Shown: in pieces, positions 42,137 through 49,589 of the stretch
Layout: each line of letters opens with the position of its first letter
Numbering within the stretch: position 1 is the stretch's first letter
From: Neorhizobium sp. JUb45
GTDB lineage: Bacteria; Pseudomonadota; Alphaproteobacteria; Rhizobiales; Rhizobiaceae
Assembly (NCBI RefSeq): GCF_004343585.1
Contig: NZ_SLYW01000001.1
Span: 1,178,001 to 1,242,000 of the forward strand
Reading direction: 5' to 3'
DNA length: 64,000 nucleotides
Notes under the pieces: model-generated
What the model saw: only the letters and a program-made list of their open reading frames with translations
What the model was told of the DNA's origin: nothing
Databases searched by the model: none
Program-made: the position numbers and the translations under genes

Positions 42137-43926
42137 TGGGTCTTCGATACTATCAGGAAGATGCTGTTGCAGCACTGTTCGATTATTGGGGCGAGGAGGC
42201 GGGCAATCCGTTGATCGATCTCGCGACCGGCACCGGCAAATCCATGGTCATGGCCACGGTTATCCGCCAGCTTGTCGAAGGCTGGCCGGACATGCGCATC
42301 ATGGTCGTGACGCACGTAGCGGAATTGATCGAACAGAACTTCCTCGAACTGCTCAGCGTCTGGAATCAGGCGCCGGCAGGTATCTTCTCGGCCGGCCTCA
42401 ATCGCCGTGATGCTCGCAGCCAGATCATCTTCGCCGGCATTCAGACCGTCTGGAACAAGGCCGACCTGATCTGTGGCGCGCGCGTCGTCAATGGTGAGAA
42501 GGTTTATGACCGACCTATCGACGTCGTTCTTGTCGATGAGTGCCATCTGATTCCGAAAAACAGCGACACTCAATACGGCCAATTCTTCCGCGTCGTGCGC
42601 GAGGTGAATCCGGATCTCAAGATAGTCGGGCTTACCGCGACGCCGTTTCGCCTAGATAGCGGTCGCCTCGATGAGGGCGAGGACCGGATGTTCGACCGCG
42701 TGGTCTACACCTATGGTATCGCCGACGGGGTACGCGACGGCTATCTCGCCCCGCTGTCGTCGAAGCACACCGCCACGGAACTGAGCATGAAGGGCGTGGG
42801 CCGTCTGGGCGCGGACTATAAGCAGTCGGCCATGCAGGCGGCCGTGGATAAGCCGGACGTCACGCAGGCGGCCGTTGACGAGATCGTAGCGAAGGGCGCG
42901 GACAAACGTTCCTGGCTTTGCTTCTGCTCTGGCGTCGAGCATGCTGAGCACGTTCGCGACGAGATCCGGTCACGCGGAATCAGTTGCGAAATGATCACCG
43001 GCGACACGCCCAAGGAAGAGCGCCGGCGCATCATCGAAGACTTCAAGGCCTTCCGGATCCGCGCGTTGACGAACAATTCGGTTTTGACGACCGGCTTCAA
43101 TCACAAGGGCGTCGATCTCATCGCGGCTTTGCGGCCGACGCTGTCCGCATCCCTTTACCTGCAGATGATGGGGCGAGGGACGCGCGTGCTCTATGCGCCG
43201 GGTATGTCGCTGGAAACGCCGGACGAGCGCCGCGCTGCAATTGCCGCTGGTCCGAAGCCATCCTGCTTGGTGCTCGACTTCGCCGGTCTCGTAGACAAGC
43301 ACGGACCAGTGGACATGGTGCAGCCGAAGGAGCCGGGCAGCGGTGATGGCGAAGCGCCGATGAAGATTTGCCCGGTCGATCGTCAGGACAAGAACGACAA
43401 CTATGGGTGCGGTGAGAAGCTGCATGCATCGGCGCGGGTCTGCTCATGCTGCGATTATGAGTTCGACATCGACGATAGCCCAAAGATCGCCGGCACAGCT
43501 GCCGACGTTCCGATCATGACGATGGCTGAGCCGGAATCGCGCAACGTCACCAGTCGCACGTTCCGATTCCATGAAGGGAAGGGCGATAAGCCACCGTCAG
43601 TGAAGGTTACCTTCATGTCTGGCATGACGGCCATCAATGAGTGGCTATGCCCCCAGCATTCCGGTTTTGCAAAGACGAAGGCGGATCGTTTCTGGCTGGC
43701 GCACGGTGGCAACCGGCCTTTCCCACGCGAAGTGATGGAGTGGCTAGAAAGGCAGAGCGAGCTGAAGGAAACAGTGGAGATCACCGTCCAGCCGCGCGGA
43801 AAATACTGGGATGTGGTCGGGCATGTCGTCGGAGATTATGCAGCGGCAAACGACAACGATGAGCCGCCGGCTAACGATAATCGGCCGGCTTGGACGGACG
43901 AATTGGAGGACGGGATTCCGTTTTGA
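42136..43926 (+). CDS. SF2 DEAD/DEAH-type helicase
   Basis: A 596-residue superfamily 2 helicase (RadD/type III restriction-like). Walker A is DLATGTGKS (about residues 28-36), the DEAH-type box is VLVDECHLIP, and motif VI is QMMGRGTR. A four-cysteine unit (CPV...CG...CSCC, around 420-450) may bind zinc. The last 28 residues carry two ANDN copies (571-574 and 579-582). It probably works in phage DNA replication or recombination. Confidence 0.87.
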   Translation: MGLRYYQEDAVAALFDYWGEEAGNPLIDLATGTGKSMVMATVIRQLVEGWPDMRIMVVTHVAELIEQNFLELLSVWNQAPAGIFSAGLNRRDARSQIIFAGIQTVWNKADLICGARVVNGEKVYDRPIDVVLVDECHLIPKNSDTQYGQFFRVVREVNPDLKIVGLTATPFRLDSGRLDEGEDRMFDRVVYTYGIADGVRDGYLAPLSSKHTATELSMKGVGRLGADYKQSAMQAAVDKPDVTQAAVDEIVAKGADKRSWLCFCSGVEHAEHVRDEIRSRGISCEMITGDTPKEERRRIIEDFKAFRIRALTNNSVLTTGFNHKGVDLIAALRPTLSASLYLQMMGRGTRVLYAPGMSLETPDERRAAIAAGPKPSCLVLDFAGLVDKHGPVDMVQPKEPGSGDGEAPMKICPVDRQDKNDNYGCGEKLHASARVCSCCDYEFDIDDSPKIAGTAADVPIMTMAEPESRNVTSRTFRFHEGKGDKPPSVKVTFMSGMTAINEWLCPQHSGFAKTKADRFWLAHGGNRPFPREVMEWLERQSELKETVEITVQPRGKYWDVVGHVVGDYAAANDNDEPPANDNRPAWTDELEDGIPF

Positions 43927-43940
43927 GAGGTTACCAGCGA

Positions 43941-44606
43941 CTAACTCTTCGTTTTTATCCCTTTCTCAAGCTTGTGCTCCAGGCCTCGCATGATCGATGT
44001 GCTCATGGCTGAAAAAGCTCCCACGGGAGAAAGCTCACGCTTTTTCAGATTCCGGTAAATCGCTTTGCGCGTAGCCATGGGTATCGTCTTGTCGGCTAGT
44101 TGTTGGAAAATGAGTAGTATTTTTTCAGCGTGCTCTGTCCTCATCTCTATTAAATCCGGTCTGTTAAGACCGATAATTTCGATCGTGGACAAGCCTGGAA
44201 TGGAGCCGCAATGCCCCGCGACAGGCCCAGCAAAGACAATGTGGTCATCGGGGTCGGTGATGTAGGGATCAATTATTTGGGCGGCGGTAGGATCATCGTT
44301 CGATTTGTTTTGATTACATAATTCGCACGCCAGCGTCAGGTTGTCCCATTTGAAAGTCTTCTTAGGATCTAGTGACTTCGGATAGATATGCTCGACATCA
44401 CCATGATGCACATGTTTGAGTTTAGCTTCGCAATAGGCGCACTTGCCATTTGTCTCAAGGGTTAGGACGCGCTTTATGTCGACGTGTCGATATTTGCTCT
44501 TGAGACCATCGTTTGCGTTCTTACCTGCAGCAAGGAGATCTGCCAGCCAGGCAGCGCCATTCGTTACAAGCACAGTTGGCTCGGTTAACTTAGAGAGCTT
44601 TATCAT
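43941..44606 (-). CDS. ptuB: Septu-like HNH nuclease (PtuB type)
   Basis: A 221-residue HNH endonuclease. CAYCE and CELCNQNKSN hold zinc cysteines, and the HNH core is GDVEHIYPKS...WDNLTLAC. It is coupled to the ATPase gene by a 4-base overlap. ATPase plus HNH of this type is the PtuAB pair of Septu anti-phage systems and of retron Ec78. No reverse transcriptase is nearby, so this fits stand-alone Septu. Both genes run against the flanking phage operon and have lower GC, as expected for a cargo insertion. Confidence 0.8.
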   Translation of the reverse strand: MIKLSKLTEPTVLVTNGAAWLADLLAAGKNANDGLKSKYRHVDIKRVLTLETNGKCAYCEAKLKHVHHGDVEHIYPKSLDPKKTFKWDNLTLACELCNQNKSNDDPTAAQIIDPYITDPDDHIVFAGPVAGHCGSIPGLSTIEIIGLNRPDLIEMRTEHAEKILLIFQQLADKTIPMATRKAIYRNLKKRELSPVGAFSAMSTSIMRGLEHKLEKGIKTKS

Positions 44607-45853
44607 CTGTTTGCAGCCATTCTCGCGAGCGTTTCTGCGAAGTAATCATCCAGCCCAAGCTGTGTCAGTTGCGAGCGCATTTGCTCAATATTGCCCTCAG
44701 TCAAGTTGTTGATATCGAACGCCTTTGATACCTTATAGAGCTCCTCTTCTGCCCAGATCGGCATCGTTACCGGCACTCCAAGTACCTCGCGCAAGACGTC
44801 GCCTGCAGAACCAGACTTCGAATCTTTGGTCAACGCTACGGAATAAACCGATCCGCCTGAGGGTAAAATGTTGTTCGCGCTCTTATATCTCAAGGCGTAT
44901 ATCGACGAATCGCGAACAGACGAAACGACAAAAGGACTGTGGGTGGCGACGATGAATTGCCCACTTGGAAACGCTTGCAGCAGATTTCCCATAAGTGTGC
45001 GTTGCATAGAAGGGTGTAGGTGATTTTCTGGCTCGTCGATTAAGCAAACAAAATTCGTTCTTTTCCGTGAATATAAGAAAACCTGCCAGGCCAAGTCCAA
45101 TATGGAGTGAAGTCCGCCCGATGCACCGTCTATAGGGAAGTCACCTGTGTCAGTAACAATGACTACATCAGGAACTCTAATGCTAAGTGTCCTGAAACCT
45201 AGGCTCTGAGGAAGAAGCTTGCCCAGAACATCCTTGAACGCTTCGTAGTCGGCCTCGATCTGAACGTTACGAGGAATGTTGGGGTTTCCTACCCCAAATG
45301 TCGCCATTGATATCAGCGCCTCTTTCATCCGAAAGGCCGGCGAGGAGGCCGTGTAACTATTCGCGATCTTGTGCTTTATCTCCTCATCGTAGAGCGTGTA
45401 CGCCTGCTCTGCAGACATAGGATTGCTCCTTATGACATCCACGGCTTGGTATGTTGGGATAAACCTGTGAGACGCGATGTACAGGCCGTCCAGAACTTGC
45501 GACCCTCGAGTATGATGCAAGTTATATGCCCCAGAGTCAGTGCCCAGAGCGTGTAATCCTGATTTTGTGCCGTCTGAGAACGTCACCATCCCAATGCGGT
45601 TTTGCTCGTCCATAGCGCGCTGGCCTTGCCTTTTGTCGCGATCGTTCGCGACGTATCGCACGGTACCATCGTCGTCGATGTGCGGCGTCGCCACCAGCAA
45701 TTGATTGAAGCCAAACATCATGCCCAAGGTCTTCAGGATGGTGCTTTTACCCGAACCATTTGCGCCGGCGATTACGGTGAGGCGAGGATGGAAATCAATG
45801 TTGATGGAGGCGTATTGCCGCCAATTCTCAATCTCAAGGTTATTAAAAATCAC
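44603..45853 (-). CDS. ptuA: Septu-like ATPase (PtuA type)
   Basis: A 416-residue ABC-type ATPase of the AAA_21/OLD-like group: Walker A GANGSGKST (30-38), a signature-like DGASGGLHSIL, Walker B VCLIDEPENHLHP and the H-loop VATHSPF. There is no TOPRIM domain, which argues against OLD/Gabija nucleases. It starts with GTG after CGGAGTG, and an extended -10 (TGGTATAAG, 45887-45879) lies about 26 bases upstream, so it is likely expressed independently of the phage early promoter. It would act with PtuB to detect infection and cut DNA. Confidence 0.8.
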   Translation of the reverse strand: MIFNNLEIENWRQYASINIDFHPRLTVIAGANGSGKSTILKTLGMMFGFNQLLVATPHIDDDGTVRYVANDRDKRQGQRAMDEQNRIGMVTFSDGTKSGLHALGTDSGAYNLHHTRGSQVLDGLYIASHRFIPTYQAVDVIRSNPMSAEQAYTLYDEEIKHKIANSYTASSPAFRMKEALISMATFGVGNPNIPRNVQIEADYEAFKDVLGKLLPQSLGFRTLSIRVPDVVIVTDTGDFPIDGASGGLHSILDLAWQVFLYSRKRTNFVCLIDEPENHLHPSMQRTLMGNLLQAFPSGQFIVATHSPFVVSSVRDSSIYALRYKSANNILPSGGSVYSVALTKDSKSGSAGDVLREVLGVPVTMPIWAEEELYKVSKAFDINNLTEGNIEQMRSQLTQLGLDDYFAETLARMAANR

Positions 45854-45986
45854 TTTTACACTCCGCGTTTAGAAGATGCTTATACCACGAGGAGATGCGT
45901 AGCTAGATCAAGTATTTGACGGATTGCTCGCTACGTCGCGACCGAAACCAGATAACACGAGTATCGACTTTGAAATGCGCAATAAG

Positions 45987-46014
45987 TTGACAAATTTGTA
46001 AAAATAAGCATGAT
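45987..46014 (+). promoter_or_regulatory. second early promoter with repressor operator (site 3)
   Basis: TTGACA (45987-45992) overlapping ACAAATTTGT and a -10 CATGAT (46009-46014) at 16-base spacing. The 15 bases TTGACAAATTTGTAA are identical to those at 33716, so the same repressor should control both early operons. It restarts transcription after the antisense Septu insertion. Confidence 0.65.
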
Positions 46015-46064
46015 GCAATAACCATGCGCCGACCAAGCGCGACACCACGCCACAAGAGGAGACG

Positions 46065-46616
46065 ATGATGAAGGATGCCCATAGCCTTCAGTACCTGAAA
46101 GAATGCTTGAGATACAATCCAGAGACAGGCGCGCTCCACTGGCGAGAAGATCGTCCCAAACATCACTTCGACTTATCAAGAACACGCAATCGGTGGATTG
46201 GGCGTTTTGGTGGAAAGCAGATCACCTGCGTCGCGGAAAGCGGCTACATCGTGTTCAACTTGCGTGGCGTTGTCTACCTCGCTCATCGCGTAATCTTTGC
46301 GATGGAGAACAACATCGAGATGGCAGAACTGCCTGAGCAGATCGACCACAAAGACACGGTTCGCACCAACAACCGCCGAAGCAATTTGCGAGCGGCAGAC
46401 GTTGTTAAAAACGCGCATAACATGTCCGTTCGTCGTGATAGCGCCTCCGGATACAAGGGCGTCACATGGGGCAAGCAGCGTCAAAAATGGCGAGCCACGA
46501 TCCAGATCGATGGAAAACAGAAGCATCTCGGATTCTATGAGGATCCGGCAGAAGCTCATGCCGCCTACATCAAGGCAGCAAATGAGAATTTCGGTCAGTT
46601 CGCGAGGGCAGCATGA
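46065..46616 (+). CDS. HNH endonuclease with AP2 domain
   Basis: A 183-residue protein: an HNH_3-type nuclease (residues about 50-120; QIDHKD...NNRRSNLR) followed by an AP2 DNA-binding domain (GYKGVTWGKQRQKWRATI, KHLGFYEDPAEAHAAY). This is the layout of mobile phage HNH homing enzymes. It is not inside another gene, so it is free-standing. ACAAGAGGAGACG precedes the ATG; the next gene overlaps by ATGA. Confidence 0.87.
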   Translation: MMKDAHSLQYLKECLRYNPETGALHWREDRPKHHFDLSRTRNRWIGRFGGKQITCVAESGYIVFNLRGVVYLAHRVIFAMENNIEMAELPEQIDHKDTVRTNNRRSNLRAADVVKNAHNMSVRRDSASGYKGVTWGKQRQKWRATIQIDGKQKHLGFYEDPAEAHAAYIKAANENFGQFARAA

Positions 46617-47344
46617 TTAGTGAGTTCAATCCCGCTGAAATCGCTGGTGCCGGCCACAACCAAGATCCATTCGAGGCCCTCAAGCGGGAACTCGACGATC
46701 TCTACGATGAGGCGAAAAACTTTTGTGACGGCGAGCCGATCGGATCGGAAGATATGGCGGAGGCCATTACCGAGTTGCACGACCGCATCCACGAATGCGG
46801 CACGCGTGCTGAGGCTCTCCGCGTTGCAGAGAAGAAGCCTCTGGACGAAAAGGTAGCGGCGATCCAGGCGAAATTCCATCCGCTGATCGGCAACACCAAG
46901 ACAGGTAAGGGCAAGGTCGTGCTCGGCAAGGATGCTTGCCAATCCCTCCTCACGCCGTGGCGCAAGAGGGTTGCCGACGACAAGGCGGCAGAGGCTGCTG
47001 CGAAGGCCGCCGAGGCGGCCGCTGCCACAAAGGCCGCTGAAGAGGCGATACGATCTTCGTCCGGCAATCTCGGCGCCCGTGAATATGCCGAAGAACTGTT
47101 GGCCGACGCGAAAAAGATGGAGCGCGGCGCCAAGCGTGCGGACAAGGCGGCAACCACTGGGACCGGCCTTCGTACTGTGTGGAACGTGAACATCTCAGAC
47201 GAGACGAAGGCGCTCGACTGGGCGTTTGAACACGCGCCGGGCGAGTTCATGGCGATGGCGCTTTCGCTGGCCGAGGAACAGGTTCGCAAGGGTGTGCGCT
47301 CGATCGAGGGGTTCTCGATCGTCGAAGACAAGGTAGCTCGTTAG
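46613..47344 (+). CDS. Ala/Lys-rich coiled-coil phage protein
   Basis: A 243-residue protein with an acidic N-terminal part, a long Ala/Lys/Glu helical region (about 110-190) and a folded C-terminal segment (TVWNVNISDETKALDWAFEH). It resembles unnamed proteins next to recombination genes in many phages; perhaps a replication accessory. Coupled to the HNH gene by ATGA. Confidence 0.65.
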   Translation: MISEFNPAEIAGAGHNQDPFEALKRELDDLYDEAKNFCDGEPIGSEDMAEAITELHDRIHECGTRAEALRVAEKKPLDEKVAAIQAKFHPLIGNTKTGKGKVVLGKDACQSLLTPWRKRVADDKAAEAAAKAAEAAAATKAAEEAIRSSSGNLGAREYAEELLADAKKMERGAKRADKAATTGTGLRTVWNVNISDETKALDWAFEHAPGEFMAMALSLAEEQVRKGVRSIEGFSIVEDKVAR

Positions 47345-47565
47345 TGCGTGGGTGGTGGCGCGAGGTCGAACTCGTCCTTGAGCGGACGCGCCACCTCTTC
47401 GACCTGTCGAAGTAGTGAGATGCTGTTCTGATGATGGCCGATCGCAATGCCCCATCCGCCGCTACGCAGCGCACAAACGGTTAGCTCCGGGCAATCCCAG
47501 TCGGCTGCATAGCGGTCGACGATCATGCGCTGCAATTCTTCGGCGGTTCTCGTTGGCTTTTGCAT
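47341..47565 (-). CDS. small antisense-oriented hypothetical protein
   Basis: A 74-residue protein (TAEELQRMIVDRYAADWD, LRSGGWGIAIGHH) on the opposite strand to its neighbours, with GGGAGG before its ATG. It ends within the last bases of the upstream rightward gene. Similar small counter-oriented proteins occur at 51610 and 56730. Confidence 0.55.
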   Translation of the reverse strand: MQKPTRTAEELQRMIVDRYAADWDCPELTVCALRSGGWGIAIGHHQNSISLLRQVEEVARPLKDEFDLAPPPTH

Positions 47566-47641
47566 CGTGGCCTCCCGACCCAGCAATACGACACCACCCA
47601 ACGCTCAACCAACGCGCTGGTTTCACCACAGAGGAGAGAAT

Positions 47642-48967
47642 ATGACGAGCACGACGATGCACGACGGAAGAGTCGTGCTGCATCAGGCCGACTGCCGCGA
47701 CGCCTTGCGCAGTTTGGGCGACAACTCGATCGACAGTGTGGTCACAGACCCGCCGTATGCGTTGGTGTCGATCCAGAAACGCTTCGGAAAACCGGGCGCG
47801 GCGCCGGCCAAGGACGTTTATGGTCGCGGCGCGGCTGGGTTCATGGGCAAGCAGTGGGACACAGGTGAAGTCGCGTTTAGCGATGAGTTCTGGGTGGAAG
47901 TGTTGCGCGTTCTTAAACCGGGCGGCCATGTGGCAGCCTTTGGGGGCACACGTACCTATCATCGGATGGCCGTAGCAATCGAAGATGCGGGCTTCGAGAT
48001 ACGTGACCAGCTTGGCTGGGTTTATGGATCGGGTTTCCCAAAATCACATAATCAGACCGGTGATTGGGAGGGTTGGGGCACTGCGCTCAAGCCAGCATGG
48101 GAACCAATCTGCCTCGCGCGAAAGCCTCTGGCCGGTACCGTGGCGGCAAACCTTGAGGAGTGGGGCGTCGGTGCGATCAATGTTGATAAGTGCCGCGTTG
48201 CGACGGAAGAAGCGTTGAGCGCCGGTGCCGGAAAGTTGTGGTCGTACTACCGTGAAGGCGAGGCAAGTGCAGACCGCAGATACAATGACGTGGGTGGCAC
48301 TAGCTTCTCATTGAAGCCTGGTACTAGAGGCGGTGATCCTGCCGGCCGATGGCCAGCAAACATCCTGCACGACGGCAGCGACGAGGTACGCTCTGCTTTC
48401 CCAGATGCGAAGGGTCAGCAGGGAGACCTGAACGGTCAGTCGAAAGACCGCAAGAGCAAAGGTATCTTTGGCGATATGCCTGCCGCTCGGCAGGCGTTGG
48501 CTCGCGTGGAGGCCGACACCTCAGCCGCGCGGTTCTTCTACTGCGCAAAGGCAAGTCGGGCCGATCGGGACGCCGGCCTTGAGCACCTGCCGAAGAAAAC
48601 AGGCGGCATGGTTTCAAACACCTCGGGCCAACACATCACCCGACGTGATGCCGAATATAAGCCGGAGCCTCGAGCAAATACACATCCGACCGTCAAACCG
48701 ATCACCCTTATGCAGTGGCTCTGCCGCCTCATCACGCCGCCCAATGGTGTAGTTCTCGACCCTTTCATGGGCTCCGGATCGACGGGTAAAGCGGCTGTCC
48801 TTGAAGGTTTTCGGTTCGTGGGATGCGAGCGCGAGGAAGAATACATGCCGATTGCGTCATCTCGTATCGCGTGGGCAATCGGCGCAGCGGACAAATCGGA
48901 GCAAGCCCCAGTGATACGCGTCGCCAATGACAATCGGGAAGGTGATCTGTTCGGGGTGGCAGCATGA
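47642..48967 (+). CDS. DNA N4/N6 methyltransferase
   Basis: A 441-residue methyltransferase. The catalytic motif is DPPY (in VTDPPYAL, near residue 37) and the SAM-binding motif LDPFMGSGSTG follows near the C-terminus, the order of the beta class. Target-recognition sequence lies between them. ANDN is at residues 428-431 near the end. It has no restriction partner nearby, so it probably protects phage DNA or regulates genes. The chosen start (MTSTTMHD) follows CACCACAGAGGAGA. Confidence 0.9.
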   Translation: MTSTTMHDGRVVLHQADCRDALRSLGDNSIDSVVTDPPYALVSIQKRFGKPGAAPAKDVYGRGAAGFMGKQWDTGEVAFSDEFWVEVLRVLKPGGHVAAFGGTRTYHRMAVAIEDAGFEIRDQLGWVYGSGFPKSHNQTGDWEGWGTALKPAWEPICLARKPLAGTVAANLEEWGVGAINVDKCRVATEEALSAGAGKLWSYYREGEASADRRYNDVGGTSFSLKPGTRGGDPAGRWPANILHDGSDEVRSAFPDAKGQQGDLNGQSKDRKSKGIFGDMPAARQALARVEADTSAARFFYCAKASRADRDAGLEHLPKKTGGMVSNTSGQHITRRDAEYKPEPRANTHPTVKPITLMQWLCRLITPPNGVVLDPFMGSGSTGKAAVLEGFRFVGCEREEEYMPIASSRIAWAIGAADKSEQAPVIRVANDNREGDLFGVAA

Positions 48968-49194
48968 GCCCGGCCGAGATGGAGGCCGCTTGCAAAGACA
49001 GCCTTGCGGGTGCTGTTGAGTTTGGCCTGCCTGAGAACAGGGCTTGCGTGAACCTCGTCACGCCGCCAGGTTTCAAGCCGCCGCAGGGTTTCCCACGTGG
49101 GTACCTGCTGCAGGTGAAGGAAGACGGCCGGCGCATCAAGAGTTACCCGGCGCTGCGTGTGCTGGCATGGATCAGGAAGGCGGCGGCAGCATGA
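48964..49194 (+). CDS. small hypothetical protein
   Basis: A 76-residue protein (FGLPENRACVNLVTPPGFKP, GYLLQVKEDGRRIKSYP) coupled to the methyltransferase by ATGA and to the next gene in the same way. Unknown family, consistent with a small beta domain. Confidence 0.6.
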   Translation: MSPAEMEAACKDSLAGAVEFGLPENRACVNLVTPPGFKPPQGFPRGYLLQVKEDGRRIKSYPALRVLAWIRKAAAA

Positions 49195-49532
49195 CCTTTC
49201 ATCCCACCATGGTCGGCGGCGCGCCTGCTGTCTGCAACTGCTGCGGCCGCGCTGCCACGGGCGTCGGCATCGGCGATGCGAAGGAGCCACGATTCCTTTG
49301 TCAGGAGTGCGTGCTTATCCTCGAACAGATCAAGCGTGTTCGCAGGTTCGATCCTTACGAGCTTGAGGCACGCCTTGGCGGCATGGAAGCCGCTGGGCCG
49401 CTGGTCGATGAGTTCGGCAGTGACCTTGCTGAATGGAGCGAGGAGCAGGTGCTCATTTTCTGCGGCGCGATCTGGAAGGGCTGCGCTGACAAGTTGAGGG
49501 AAGTTATCCGCGCCGGCCAACCACCATTCTAA
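49191..49532 (+). CDS. zinc-ribbon-like protein (DUF6511-like)
   Basis: A 113-residue protein with CNCCGRAATGVGIG and LCQECVLILEQIK, four cysteines in two CxxC pairs likely to bind zinc, followed by a helical C-terminal part with a conserved look. I associate the pattern with DUF6511 proteins of phages, without known function. Confidence 0.65.
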   Translation: MTFHPTMVGGAPAVCNCCGRAATGVGIGDAKEPRFLCQECVLILEQIKRVRRFDPYELEARLGGMEAAGPLVDEFGSDLAEWSEEQVLIFCGAIWKGCADKLREVIRAGQPPF

Positions 49533-49589
49533 CCGACGACGCCACCAACGTCTCGGCACCACAACACACCACATCCAGAGGAGACTACC

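Noticed and set aside
43941..45853. Retron Ec78-type system or Gabija/OLD nuclease
   Set aside because: No reverse transcriptase or msr-msd-like region is nearby, and the ATPase lacks a TOPRIM domain; the pair fits stand-alone Septu better.
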